Assembly: GCF_963678635.1 (NCBI RefSeq)
Contig: NC_087064.1
Coordinates: forward strand, 57,546,338-57,610,337
Direction of reading: 5' to 3'
Length of the DNA stretch: 64,000 nt
DNA from: Symsagittifera roscoffensis
Taxonomy: Eukaryota; Xenacoelomorpha; Acoela; Convolutidae
Shown here: piece by piece, positions 36,268-49,153 of the stretch
How positions within the stretch are numbered: position 1 is the stretch's first letter
How the letters are laid out: each line of letters begins with the position of its first letter
Position numbers and translations under genes: made by a program
Notes under the pieces: generated by a model
Told to the model about the DNA's origin: nothing
Database searches by the model: none
Seen by the model: the letters and a program-made list of their open reading frames with translations, nothing else

Positions 36268-37690
36268 CTTCTGTTTGTGCGGCTTTATTATGCATGCTCA
36301 ATTTGAATTTTTTTGGTCTCGTTGAGTAAAGATTGACAAATTCTCAACTATCTGAGTAACAATGCTGTCTCTGTTTTGAATAAGAGAAGTGCTTTGAGGG
36401 AAGCTTACAACTTTTACTTATTTGTACGCATCAGTGAAGGTTACTGAAGTACCCAGCTTCAGAAATATGAGAGTTGTCTGGTCTGCCATTGAAGAGTACA
36501 ACTCTGCTGCCTCGAAAAAACGCAGTAAAAATTAACGATGGAGAGGTTGGACACTACTTGTGCCTATACTGCTAGAAGCTGGTGGCCAACGGAAGAATAC
36601 ATCAGAAGTGTCCCCTTCTGTCGATACGCGTTGGAGTGTGGGGAACATTTGTCTTTACAGGTAACTTTTTCTTATGACTTTGTAATTTTTGAACTAAATA
36701 AAACTGGGCCATGTAAACAACCCCTCATTTCCACTTTAGACCAAGATGAACCTTCCCAATAATTTCACAAAAAAAAGGTTCAACTCTTTTCCTTCAAATC
36801 AATCATGTTTTACCTTTGTTGAAATTAGAAATTACTCTGACGATGATGAGAACAAAGACAATTTTTGTTTGATGACGGCGGAGGTAGACGCTGATAAAGA
36901 AGTGGATGTGGAGGACGTCGAGTCCTATCAGGGCTCTAGTGATAGTGAGGAAATATTTCAATCTGTTAAAATGATTCAAGTTATAAATTATCTACAAGGT
37001 CTTTCTCGAATCTACCTAATTTTAGTTTCGTCGATTAACAAACTTAATCAGGAATTTTTATTTTAATTTTAATCTTTAAATAGTGCCTACAAAATTAAGT
37101 TTTCAGAATTATCGATGCTCATTGCCACAATAGCAAATTCATCGATAGATTATCGCTGATGTGGCTAACTTTCAGTGATGAAACAGCAACAAGAAATTTA
37201 TCCAAATGAGCAAAAATAGTCAACTACCGGTGTTCGTTCCCGCAACCATCAGCTTTGTAAACAAGTATTTCATTAGAAAACATATATACTCAAAAATATA
37301 TATAGCCATGAACATATATACTCAAGCTAAAAGGCTTATCAATTAAAATTTTAACCTGAAAGCTACCAGATTGAGTTAAATTTTCTTGACTTTCTACAGA
37401 ATCATTACTGAAGTAGCTCTGAAATATCGCAGGTTTAGCTATGCAAAAACTCTGAATTGCACATGAATAAGCCTGGCGTACTGCAGAAAAAGCAATAACC
37501 AACGATAAAAGTTTAGAGGCCTATCTTCCATTGTGACCTAATGTTAAAGTCTTTGTGGCCTGGTTTTTATCTTAGAGGTAATAACTATTGGGAATATGTT
37601 TTGATGCAAATTACAAGTTCTTTACTGTTGTGAGGTTACAATCAGGATTATTAAAAATTGAGTCCCAATTCAAAAGTATATTTTCCATCA
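36268..37690 (+). repeat. R array, unit 4 (1.4 kb, same deletion as unit 3)
   Basis: Nearly identical to unit 3, with the same a/f junction at ~37,103. One A is missing in the AAAAAA run near 36,530, which shifts the coding-like frame. Its LTR piece continues into a fuller LTR and BEL/Pao interior sequence. Confidence 0.9.
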
Positions 37691-38811
37691 GTTTGAGCAG
37701 TACTTAGTTGAAATTATAATATATCTAAAGGGGGTATAAATTAATGAAATAATGTTTTCTAGTCTTTGCTAGTAAGTGTTTTTAATTGCAAATTTGTTAC
37801 AAGTTCTTGGACGATCGAGAATTGTGTCAAGGTTTGGTTTCTCCTTTCTGTCGTGTGATCTGTTCAGATTTTTCTCCCAGTTCTGTTTTTTTAGTCTAAC
37901 TTGTCAAAAAGCAGTGCAATAATCTTCTGTCAACTCCAGTATTACCCCAAAATGATAATATATAGTGTTGTATAAATCCAGATTGCAGTCATAAATGTCT
38001 CAGGCTAATAGTCATATAAACATAAGTCAAACGTTTTTTGTGACAAAAGTGAACTGAAATATTACGTCCGCTGCTCGGTGGTAAAAGTGGGCCCTTTTTT
38101 GGCATGAAAAAGCAGAATTACAATTAATTAATTAAATGTAATTTTTAAATTTTGCAATAGTCAAATAATATGCAGAGAAATAAGTAATTCAAAACAATTA
38201 AAAAATAAATCACAATGTTTTGAGTAAAAATGATTTGTCTTGAATGCTACCGGCCAAAAAAGATAAACTAACTATTGATGCCATTCATAAAAAATTTCCA
38301 TCCGTTTTGATAAAATCGCCTTGTGCGTGTGATAATCGTAGTGAACAAGATCACTGTTTGATTTGTAGTTGGATATCTAGCTATATTTTTTTTCAAAATT
38401 TATTCTCGAGAAAATTTTGAGACAATCTATTTTTGCTTGCCACGATTCTCTTGGTAGAGCAGATAAAACGAGATCCTTTGAAGTGGTATTGCGCCATCCC
38501 ACTCTTTCGTCGCTTTTGTGATTTCACTTGGCTTTTTGATTTTAGAAACTCGTTTCTACGATGATCGCCCGCGTCGTTTCCACCACACATAAATACAACT
38601 CCGTGAATTTCGGCAAGTAACTTTATCTTTCCAACAGGTAACCCCTAATCCAGTTAACCCCATGAAAACGATTTCAGCTTCATGTTAACCATTGAAGTAA
38701 ACGTTTTCTAAATAAATAACGTTACTATCGTCAATGAGCGCAATACTTTTTTCTTGTTTTTCTAAATTAGATTCAACGGTTAACTTCGGTTTAAGTTCCT
38801 CTTTTTCATCT

Positions 38812-39024
38812 TTAAAAGTCTAAAAATTGGTAGTTTATGAATTCCCAATTTTGTTTTCTGATTTCTGCAGATCGTGTGATAATATCTTCACTATAGTGTA
38901 ATTTCAAAATCGTTTCTAAGCAAAACTTGTCCGTGAGTACTTGAGGGTTTACCATCCATTCAACTTCTCCTTCTTGGAATTGTGTTTTTTGATCTGTTAA
39001 ACCTCTGTTTCTGGCCAAATGCAT
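38812..39024 (-). pseudogene. BEL/Pao DUF5641-like domain (copy 1)
   Basis: LARNRG..DQKTQFQEGEVEWMVN followed by a (Y/S)-x-D-x-I-x-R-x-A-x-I-R pattern, as in the domain after integrase in BEL/Pao polyproteins. It lies directly downstream of the integrase remnant on the same strand. Confidence 0.6.
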
Positions 39025-39081
39025 CGGTATGTATTCCTTCTGAAATCTGCGCCAGATTTGAATTGCATTTTGCTGAGCTGC

Positions 39082-39830
39082 TTAGCAGTTCTTCTGATTG
39101 CTTTCAAAATTTTTCGAGTATGTTCGAAATATTTCCGACCCTGATGATCCAATCAAGAAATAATTTGAGGTGATTGCTTCGTAACTATCAATGTCATCCA
39201 AAACTGATGTGAGAGGGCTTCGTTTTAGAATGTTTTCAACTATGCAGACAAATGTGGTCAAAATGTCCTCCGTCATGTTTTGTGTAATGGCATTTGTCCC
39301 ATGGCATTATACATTGCTTTTTTGCGCCTCTACCTAGTCACTCCCATACACTTAATGTATCATTTTGCGGTTGATTCTTCAATTTTTGGTGACAATTTTT
39401 TAATTTGTTCCTGTAAGGTGTGTTTGTTCCAAATAAAATTGTCCATGTCGCTCACGATGAGATCTGGCCTACTTCTTCAAAAACAATGAATCGAAACAAG
39501 CATTTTAACTATGCTTTGGCTGACAGATCATGAGCATTTTCAAGATGCACTGCTCTCGTTGTGAGACAATTCATCAGACAAATTCGCTTTTTTTTGACAA
39601 TCTCTCAATTTTATATTGAAAGATCCAAAATACTATACAACAGTTTTTTGAATGGTCTTGTGAAACCCATTCTGAAATTAGCTAAGCCTGCCATCAATGG
39701 AGACTCATTGTTCGGCAATAATTTCTACAGGGTACACAATTAGCATTGATTTGTCTAAATTTACTTCTTTCACCAAATATCAAGTAGGTCTATTGAACCA
39801 TGCTTCTTAGTTGTTCTATCTCAATGTGAT
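39082..39830 (-). pseudogene. BEL/Pao integrase, broken (copy 1)
   Basis: The best stretch, EDILTTFVCIVENILKRSPL followed by LDDIDSYEAITSNYFLIG, matches the BEL/Pao pattern of E-x-LTT-x5-E-x-LNSRPLT and DP..LTPNHFLIG. Upstream, frame-shifted pieces match the NGTNFVG and W...KA.YNA regions. Where the first catalytic Asp is expected (VDYFG) the frame reads V-stop-YFG. Inactive. Confidence 0.82.
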
Positions 39831-39867
39831 GATTTTCCAGATGCTCACTTCTCAAGACTGCTAGTTG

Positions 39868-42085
39868 GGTGTAATAACTTCGTACGACCTAAAATCTTAC
39901 ACATTGATATTGTCTAAAATGTATACGTTTTCAATATTTTGTTTCCACAGAAGCTATTCGATAAGAATTAAGGGACAGTCGGAACAATCAGGGCTTTGCC
40001 CTGATATACGAGCAGTCTTGTTCTTCTTATAGACAAATAGTTCGATAAACCTACCAACTTTTGAAGGTGTATAACGATCCATTGGCGTTGTTTCACACTC
40101 CATTTAAATAATTCGGAACAAAAAGTAGCTAAATGGAACTGTCAAAAATTAATCTCAGATACTAAAAGACTAATCCTTTTTCAATTAGGATGAAAATGTG
40201 TCTAGCGACTCTTTGGCCAGAGTTCACTTGACTCTATCTTTTTCACTCTAAAAATTAATCCTGTAAATTTATCCGACAAGTTATCGTATGATGCAAAAAA
40301 TTGTGTAAAACACACAGTTTTTCAGTATATCGAATGATTTCACACAAAAAAAATAACAGTGCGCTGAAACATCGTGTGAAAAGTATAATATTGCAGAAAA
40401 AGCTACTTAATTTATTATCTTGGGTTTTCATCAAATTTAATTTCGAAAATCGAATCTAAATTGATAATCAGTGCCATCTTGAAAACTTAAAAAACGTTAA
40501 ACAAGCGTTGAAAGACTCATTATAACCAGCTCAAAGTTTTTTTAAATGAGTGTTCATCAGTCTATTTGTGTTCAAATTGTTTCTAACCCCTTTGGATTGA
40601 TTCAAATTTCTGTGAACCTACGATCACAAGTCACCTAAGCTAAATTGAACTCATGTGAAAAATTTCGAACCGAATTCAATCTCAAAGAGAAAAGAGTGTA
40701 CACCAGTTTGCAAGAATCGATTCACTCTTTCGATCCAACCAATCTTGTTCTGGTCTACTTAATGGCCATGGAAAAACTTTAAAAGCAACTCAGAGTTAAG
40801 AACTAACAATTTGAGATAGATATATAAACTATAATCATAATTGTTTAAAAAATATATCAACGGTTTTTTACTAAAACACTTGAGGTCAAAACAGCCTTTA
40901 TCAGATGTGGCAGAGATGAAATGTACAGATTGAAAAAGAGACTATAACAAACGAATTTAGAAACAAATTTAGCAAAAACAGAGAGAACATATAAGATTAA
41001 AAGACTAAACAACCTTCAGTCAAAAGCAGAAAAAAATACCTAAATCAGCAATAGAATCATGAAAAACAATTACAAAAAACCAATAAATTACTAATTCAAA
41101 TACATATTTAAACGCCAACGAAATAGTTATTTTCACATTCACAATTATTCCTAAAAAAATTTGAACAACGATGTAAAAACTAATATCAGCCATCTCCTAG
41201 TATATTGCAAAAATACTAAATACAGACGAGGAAATAGAGAACTTATAAATTTTGTAGCAAATTTACGAGAAAGTTTTCTACCCAAGAGTAAGCGCATGGG
41301 ACAAAAAGTTTTCGGAAGCAAAAAATCAAAGGACGACTATTTTATCATCATATTCTACCATTCAGTTGTAAGTTAAAAGATTCATGCGGATTACACAAAC
41401 TAAAAAATAAAAATCATTTTCAAAAGACGAATTTTAAGACAATTGAGCTCACATTGAAAATTAGCAGCAAAAAGTGAAAAAAAAACAGCAATCGGATTCG
41501 GTGAATTATCGATGCTCATTGCCACAATAGCAAAATTATCGAGAGATTATCGCTGACGTGGCTAACTTTCAAATGAAACAGCAAAATGAAACTTATCCAA
41601 ATGAGCAAAAATAGTCAACTACCGGGGTTCGTTTCCGCAACCATCAGCTTTGTAAACAAGTATTCTATTAGAAAATATATATACTCAAAAATATATATAG
41701 CCATGAACATATATACTCAAGCTGAAAGGCTTATCAATTAAAATTTTAACCTGAAAGCTACCAGATTGAGTTAAATTTTCTTGATTTTCTACAGAATCGT
41801 TACTGAAGTAGCTCTGAATTATCGCAGGTTTAGCTATGCAAAAACTCTGAGTTGCACATGAATAAGCCTGGGGTACTGCAGAAAAAGCAATAACCAACGA
41901 TAAAACTTTAGAGGCCTATCTTCCATTGTGACCTAATGTTAAAGTCTTTGTGGCCTGGTTTTTATCTTAGGGGTAAAAATTCTTAGGATAATTTTCTGAT
42001 GCAAATTACAAGTTCTTTACTGTTGTGAGTTTACTATCAGGATTATTAAAAATTGAGTCTCAATTCAAAAGTATATTTTTCATCA
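39868..42085 (+). repeat. R array, partial unit 5 (segments e and f)
   Basis: Starts in the middle of segment e at 'AACTTCGTACGACCT', straight after BEL/Pao copy 1, and runs through f with its LTR piece (~41,918-42,075) into unit 6. Confidence 0.88.
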
Positions 42086-44695
42086 CTTCTGTTTGTGCGG
42101 CTTTATTATGCATGCTCAAATTGAACTTTTTTTGGTCTCGTTGAGTAAAGATTGACAAATTCTCAACTATCTGAGTAACAATGCTGTCTCTGTTTTGAAT
42201 AAGAGAAGTGCTTTGAGGGAAGCTTACAACTTGTCCTTATTTGTACACGTCAGTGAAGGTAACTGAAGTACCGAGCTTCAGAAATATGAGAGTTATCTTG
42301 TCTGCCATTGAAGAATACCACTCTGCTGCCTCGAAAAAACGCAGTAAAAAATTAACGATGGAGAGGTTGGGCACTACTTGTGCCTATACTGCTAGAAGCT
42401 GGTGGCCAACGGAAGAATACATCAGAAGTGTCCCCTTCTGTCGATACGCGTTGGAGTGTGGGGAACATTTGTCTTTCACAGGTAACTTTTTCTTATGACT
42501 TTGTAATTTTTGAACTAAATAAAACTGGGCCATGTAAACAACCCCTCATTTCCACTTTACACCAAGATGAACCTTCCCAATAATTTCACAAAAAAAGATC
42601 CAACTCTTTTCCTTCAAATCAATCATATTTTACCTTTGTTGAATTTAGAAATTACTCTGACAATGATGAGAACCAAGACAATTTTTGTTTGATGACGGCG
42701 GAGGTAGACGCTGATAAAGAAGTGGTTGTGGAGGACGTCGAGTCCTATCAGGGCTCTAGTGATAGTGAGGAAAAACAGCCAGTTATTCTTGAGCAGGAAA
42801 AATAGACAGAAAAAGAGCAGAAAAAATAGACAGATGACTCGCTAACTGACGCTTGCATCTGTTGGCCGCTCGTTTAAAAGGTTCCAAATGAGAATAATTT
42901 AATTCAAATTCTAAAACATTTCTACACAAATATTTTATGCCTAGACATTGACTTTTTTTATCAGAAGGCAGACAGTGAGAAACCTTCAGTGTAAAATGAA
43001 TTATTCAGCCAATGAATATTTCAATCGGTTAAAATGATTCAAGTTATAAGTTATCTACAAGGTCTTTCTCGAATCTACCTAATTTTAGTTTCGTCGATAA
43101 ACAAACTTAATCAGAAATTTTTATTTTAATTTTAATCTAAAAAAAGTAGTGCCTACAAAATTAAACTTTCAAAATAATGCAGACAAGATTTTGCCCAGAA
43201 TTTAGCAATATTTTATCAAGCTCTTTTTCGAATATACCATCTTTGATTTTCGTCGATAAAGGAGTTTACTCAGCAACTTTTCATTTTGGCCCAAATCAAG
43301 TCAATATCACTAGAATGGACATCTCTAGAGTGATCATCATTGGATAAGGCTTTCAAAAAAGCCTTACATTCAAAAATTTTCATGCCGGGAATTCTCAGCG
43401 CCTTGAAAACTCGTCATCGTCTTCAAAGTGCCTTCACAACTCATCGCCTCAACACTCTTACTAAAATCCATTTCTGCAAGATCTCTTCTGCGAACTTAAA
43501 ACTGCCCTGCAAGCCATTGAGTACCTTAAGTACTCTTAAAATGTTAGGTCAGAACCCAAACACGCTGAACGAGATGATTATGAAGTTGTAAAATGCGAAA
43601 ACTAAATTTATTAAGAGAGGTAAACGCAAACTTTTATCTAGAGAATATCTCCAAAAAACAAACCAAAATGCGAATACCAGCAGTATGCAAAATATTTTTT
43701 CTTACAGTATTTTTATTTTAATCAAACTGATCAAATTGCTCGATAATCTTTGAAAACAATAATTACATTTCTCTTACTGTCTTTTTTCCTCTTGTTTAAG
43801 TTTTTATTTCTAGTTTTAAGAAAAAGAGGGCAGGTTCAAGTGTCTGCATTCAGTGTCAATCCAGTTGATCAGTTTTCAAACATTGAAATATAGCCGTCCT
43901 CTCATCACAAAACCATTTCATCTCAAATACTGATGACGATTTCTGAGCCAAAAACTTGTGACAATTTTTGAACCAAAAACAGCTTTCGGTGATTGTGTTC
44001 TCAAGTATCTCAAAAAACATCAACATATTTAGTTATTCAATGTTTCAAAAATTGTTTGTGGATTCCACTGACATATCGCATTGCTATAGATAGAAGATAA
44101 CAATAAAAGTTATCTAAGCAGCAAAATTCTGGAATCCAATTACACTTTGCGGAATCCGCTTACTTTGCGGAACCCGCTGACATTTGCGGATCCCGCTTAC
44201 AAGGTTTGCGGTTTTCACTTACTTTTGCGGATTCCGCTTACATTTTGAGGAATACGCTTGCAATTGCAGAATCCAGAACAAATGTGCCGGCAAAATTACA
44301 GGTATTTTTTACCTGGAATTCACGGCATTTTTGTCAGCGAAATCCACTTACATTTTGAAACATTTTTAAAATTTTTCTCTGGAATCCAGAAAGTTACAGA
44401 CACAAAAATGTGCGCCTATACAGCGTGCAGTTTAGCCTCGTAATTTAGCAAAAAGTAGACAGGTCATAAAATAGAAGCGTCATAATGTAGAAAATACCAT
44501 ACTAACCCAATCGAATTGAGATATGAGAACGAACGTCCGAGGTAAAACAAAAATTTTTTATTATTGCCTACAATCGTTTTTTCTCGATTCTAATTGGTTC
44601 ATATTTGTACTCGTCGTCTTTTTGTATGTTTAGTAATTTGTTTTTAATTGTTAATAATTTTTTTATTCAGTTTCTAACATCTCAAGTGGTTGCGC
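42086..44695 (+). repeat. R array, unit 6 (segments a-c), cut by BEL/Pao copy 2
   Basis: Has the coding-like segment (42,241-42,498), the acidic frame with the same two TAG codons, segment b, and the TTTGCGG tandem motif (44,129-44,280). Ends at 'CATCTCAAGTGGTTGCG', where units 1 and 2 continue with segment d. Confidence 0.9.
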
Positions 44696-44703
44696 CACTT
44701 GAG
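44681..44703. repeat. Inverted repeat at an R / BEL junction
   Basis: CTCAAGTGG (44,681-44,689) and CCACTTGAG (44,695-44,703) are perfect inverses around TTGCG. The left arm belongs to R segment c; the right arm is new sequence just before the truncated LTR. Confidence 0.85.
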
Positions 44704-46451
44704 TATTACCCCAAAATGATAATATATAGTGTTGTATAAATCCAGATTGCAGTCATAAATGTCTCAGGCTAATAGTCATATAAATATAAGTCAAATGTCT
44801 TTTGTGACAAAAGTGAACTGAAATATTACGTCCGCTGCTCGTTGGTAAAAGTGGGCCCTTTTTTGGCATGAAAAAGCAAAAATACAATTAAATAGTTAAA
44901 TGTAATTTTTAAATTTTGCAATAGTCAAATAATAAGCAGAGAAATAATTAATTCAAAAAAAATCAAAAAGAAATCACAATGTTTTGAGTAAGAATTGTTT
45001 GTTTTGAATGCTACCGGCCAAAAAAGATAAGCAAACTATTGAAGTCATTCATAAAGATTTTCCATCCATTGTGATAATATCGCCTTGTACGTGGGATAAT
45101 CGTAGTGAACAAGATCCCTGTTTGATTTGTAGTTGGGTTTCTACCTAATTTTTTTTTGAAAATTTATTCTCGAGTAAATTTTGAGAATGTCGATTTCTGC
45201 TTGCCACGATTCTCTTGGTAGAACAGATAAAAAGAGAACCCTTTGAAGCGCCAGCGCACTCTTTCGTCGCTTTTGTGATTTCACTTGGCTTTTTTGATTT
45301 TAGAAACTCGTTTCTAAGATGACCGCCGGCATCGTTTCCACCACATATAATTAAAAATGCTTGAATTTCGGCAAATCTCAGTAACCTCATCTTTCCAACA
45401 GGTAACCCTTAATCCAGATAATCCCATGAAAACGAGTTCAGCTTCATGTTAACCATTGAAGTAAACGTTTTCTAAATAATTAACGTTACTATCGCCAATG
45501 AGCGCAATACTTTTTTCTAGTTTTTCTAAACTAGATTAAACAGTTAACTTCGATTTAATTTCTCTTTTTCATCTTTGAGTAGTTTAAAAGTCTTCAAATT
45601 GGTAGTTTATAAATTCCAAATTTCGTTCTAACTTCTGCAGATTGTGTGATAATATCTTCACTACAGTGTAATTTCAAAATCCTTTCTAAGCAAAACGTGT
45701 CCGTCTACAATACTTGAGAGTCTACAATTCATTCAAGTTCTCCTTCTTGGAATTGTGTTTTTTGATCTTTGAAACCTTTGTTTCTTGCCAAATGCATCGG
45801 TATGTATTCCTTATGAAATCTGCGCCAGATTTGACTTGCATTTTGCTGGGCTGCTTTGAAGTTCTCTCGATGGCTTTCAACACTTTTCGAGTATATTCGA
45901 AATATTTCCGATCACGATGAAATAATTTGAAGTAATCGATTCATAACTATCAATGTCATCCGAAACTGATGTGAGAGGTCTTTGGTTTGGGATGTTTTCA
46001 ACTGTGCAGACAAATGTGATCAAAATGTCCCCCGTCATGTTTTGTGTAATGGCATTTGTCCAAAGGCATTATACATTGTTTTTTGCGCTTCTCACTAGTC
46101 GCTCCCACACACTCACGATGAGATTTGGCTTACTTCTTCAAACAATGAATCGAAACAAGCGTTTTAATTTTGCTTCGGCTGACACATCATGAGCAACTTC
46201 AAGAAGCAATGCTCTCGTTGTGAGACAAATCATCAGACGTATTCACCTTTTTTTGACAATCTCCTTACTTTTACATTTAAAGATCCAAAATACTCTACAA
46301 CAGTTTTTTTGAATGGTCTTGTGAAATACATTCTGAAATTAGGTAAGCCTGCCATCAATGGAGACTCATTCTTCTGCGATCATTTTCTACAGGATACACA
46401 ATTAGCCTTGATTTGTCTAAATTTTTTTCTTGCACCAAAGATCAAATAGGT

Positions 46452-46694
46452 CTATTGAACCATGCTTCTTAGTTGTTCTATCTCAATGTGATGATTTTCC
46501 AGATGCTCATTTCTCAAGACAATCAGAGTTACATGGTGATTTAAATCCAAAACACTTGGATGCTTTTGAGCAAATGATAGGTTTTTCGAACTTATCAAAC
46601 TGACTCTTGCTCTAATCAACCCATCTGCATCGATGAATGGATTTGAATTTTCAAGACGACTTCGTTTTTTCTCTGAAACCTTCTTTTTGAACAC
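46452..46694 (-). pseudogene. BEL/Pao integrase zinc-binding region (copy 2)
   Basis: NPFIDADGLIRARVSLISSK then AQKHPSVLDLNHHVTLIVLR and NEHLENHH match the BEL/Pao segment NPF.D..GL.RVGGRL...KHP..L...HH.T.L....H...H. It continues to the left with CVSCRK and TVVEYFGSLNVKV, where the catalytic Asp of VDYFG is Glu. Confidence 0.85.
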
Positions 46695-47379
46695 AACGAA
46701 ACATAACTTTCGTGGCTTACTGCTTCTCTTCAGCTGTTATACTCACTGCTTTGGGATTTTCGTTTGCGTTTTGTTCTCATGATGTAAGCAATTGCGCTTT
46801 GAAGTCGTTTAAAAACATTAAACCTATGCCAATCAGCCAAAATTACAAAAATTATAACCTTAATAAAAGTTTATTCAATTACGTCTTTTTATTGTGCAAA
46901 TTCCTAGGCCAATCCTCTTCATTGTTTATCTAGGTCGTCCCGTGTAAACAGGTACTTTCAAGTATTTGCGTAAATGTGAGTCTTCTTCTACCTAGATCTG
47001 CCTGATTTGTTTCTCATTTCATACTTCTCCATTTATTGCTTGTCGTGGTGTCAAAAATGTTTGAGATTCTATTGAATACAAAGATTGGTCACTTATTTTC
47101 ATAAGAGAACCAAGCTATTACTGTGCTTGAATCTGACCATGTAGACCTTGCTCACGATTTTGTATGTGTTTCCAGTGTATTGTCTGTACTTCTTGTGGCT
47201 ATCACTGCTGCTAGCAGCTCCAAAAGTGGTAAGCTTAGTCGTTTCTTTGGCGATACTCTCCTTTTTCCAACCACAAAAGATACATTACTAGTGTCATCTT
47301 GGTCTGTTGCACAAAAGTAAGCAATCGAATTAGTCCTTCAAGTGAAGCATCAGCGAAGATATCTCTGAAGCTCTGTTGG

Positions 47380-48330
47380 AAACAAATTGAGGTAATTTCT
47401 TGGCGTTTTAGTGTTTTTGATTTGTGTTAGTTTTTTTCAAAAAGTCTCATGTTCTTCAGCAATATTTTTCGTAATTGTTTGTCTCATTCAACACTTTCAA
47501 ATTGTAAAAGTTTTTTCATGTCAATACATTTCTTATCCGAATGGTGAAGGATGACAACAGTCCTAGTGGCTCGAATAGTGAAGAAGCCACGCTAAGCAAG
47601 TCTCTTTGCAAGAATCACTCAACTGGCTTATCCTTCATTTGACACACTGCTAAACTATCAGATTTTATGGTTCGTTTGATTCCCTAAATCGACGTTTCCG
47701 TTTCTTCGGTGTTTTCAGATAACTCTGCATTTTTACTTCAAAATTTCGTCAGCTTGAAATCCCCTCGTCGCTTGAGGTTTTTGTTTTATCATTTTCTGAG
47801 TACATGAAATCATCCATATAGAGATGATTCGCCATTTCTTTTAAGTTGTCAATTTCCAATGATTTGGTCAGTGCATAAATTACAGAAGTTGGTGAACTTC
47901 TGGCTCCAGATATATGTCTGGTATATTTGTATATCAGCGTTTTGTCGCTTTTATTTTTTATATCTCTTTATGAAAAACTCAGACATTGGGTATCTTTTCT
48001 TTTCACCTGGACTTGAATAAACATCTGCTCAATATCAGTTTTGATTGCAATTGCTGCTTCACGAAATTTGAACAAGTCATCAATTAAAATTGAATTCAAC
48101 TCATCCTTTTTACTGAGCCTTTTCTGTAAGGGCCTCAGTTGCCCCATGAAACTTTTGGAAAATATGATCCTCCGACCAAAGAAGACCTATTCTTCATGAT
48201 CCTCCGACCAATTCTACACTAGATAACGATTCAACATTTTCAACTAATCGATTGTTTTCTATAGACCACCAATTTTTGACCTTCTAAACCAACTGCTCTT
48301 CTGTAGAACAAAAGTACCATCGCGCTTTGC
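47380..48330 (-). pseudogene. BEL/Pao reverse transcriptase, broken
   Basis: The catalytic motif YMDD (NHLYMDDFMYS) is encoded at 47,809-47,820 on the minus strand. Upstream on the same strand are AIAIKTDIEQMFIQVQV (palm motif A) and SSPTSVIYALTKSLEIDN (Pao-type G-A-x-x-SP-x-x-x-x-YAL). Several frameshifts separate them. Confidence 0.85.
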
Positions 48331-48547
48331 AATCATATGCTTACTTTTGTCTCAATGGACCGCTCGGTGACCATCCAAGAGGTATTGTTACTCCTCATAG
48401 ACTTCTCTTGTTAAGACTTTTGTATTCTATGGGTCTTATCATATTGAAATGATCCTGACCAATTCATAATTTGACTTCAGAGTGTGCAATTTTCTAGTTC
48501 GGCCAAATTGATAAACGAGGATAGTTGTTTTTGTAGGCACAATAATT

Positions 48548-48847
48548 TTAGTTCATTGACCCAACAGAAAAATTGGAATGAACCAAACAATTGGTATTTT
48601 CAGGTTTGAGACTCTTGGTGGATACCTTAACTGTTATTCTTTCAGTGATGCTTATTGAAATTTTAGCTCCAGCCAATTCTATTTTGCGGCCTTTTGTATC
48701 GATTCTTAATGATTCTTTGAGAATTTTTTGTATTAGTGTCACTCTTGACCCAGTGTCTTGTAATGCACAACTCTCTATTGATTTGCTTGTTCTTGGATTT
48801 TTCAGTCGCACTTTTTTTATCGGTAGCAAGCCACGATTGCATGGCAT
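48548..48847 (-). pseudogene. BEL/Pao aspartic protease (duplicate 1)
   Basis: SCALQDTGSRVTLIQKIL carries the retropepsin DTGS active site in the BEL/Pao setting (A-L-x-D-T-G-S-Q-x-T-L-I). 99 codons without a stop. The second copy lies at 49,697-49,996. Confidence 0.85.
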
Positions 48848-48943
48848 ACTATAAAAGTTGGTTGGTTCTCGGTGTGTTGGTCTTCTTTCGGGTCTATTTT
48901 CTTGTAAAAGTCGGTTGTGCTTTCTGTCACATCCATCTATTCC

Positions 48944-49153
48944 TCATGGATTGACTTTACCGTGATTGATGCATTGTGCATTACCCAAACACCCAAAGAA
49001 CAATTTTTGTTTCTTCACGACATCATATCGTTGTATCTTTTTTATCATCTTTAATTCTGCGAAGTTCCAGAAACTGTGTTTTCCTTTGTTGCAACACAAG
49101 CCTTGATCTATGCTTTTGTTTTTTGAAATCTTGACTTTTGTCTTCTGTAACAT
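48944..49153 (-). pseudogene. BEL/Pao gag zinc-knuckle region (duplicate 1)
   Basis: CCNKGKHSFWNFAELKMI followed by KKQKLFFGCLGNAQCINHGK follows the C-x2-C...H...C / LCFRCLG..H...C layout at the end of BEL/Pao gag. Some Cys and His positions are shifted. Repeated at 50,093-50,302. Confidence 0.7.

Larger units (their letters stand above)
37512..39840 (-). mobile_element. BEL/Pao retrotransposon, 3' fragment (copy 1)
   Basis: In element orientation (minus strand): integrase core and C-terminal part (~39,830-39,082), a DUF5641-like C-terminal domain (~39,024-38,812), a charged tail (38,590-38,393), then the LTR (~38,085-37,512). The LTR aligns with that at 51,690-52,230. At ~39,868 the sequence switches to R segment e. 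No gag, protease or RT here. Confidence 0.85.

Noticed and set aside
48591-48854. Plus-strand frames of 72-87 codons over the BEL/Pao protease (and their copies at 49,740)
   Set aside because: Hydrophobic shadows of the minus-strand protease, which has the DTGS motif.
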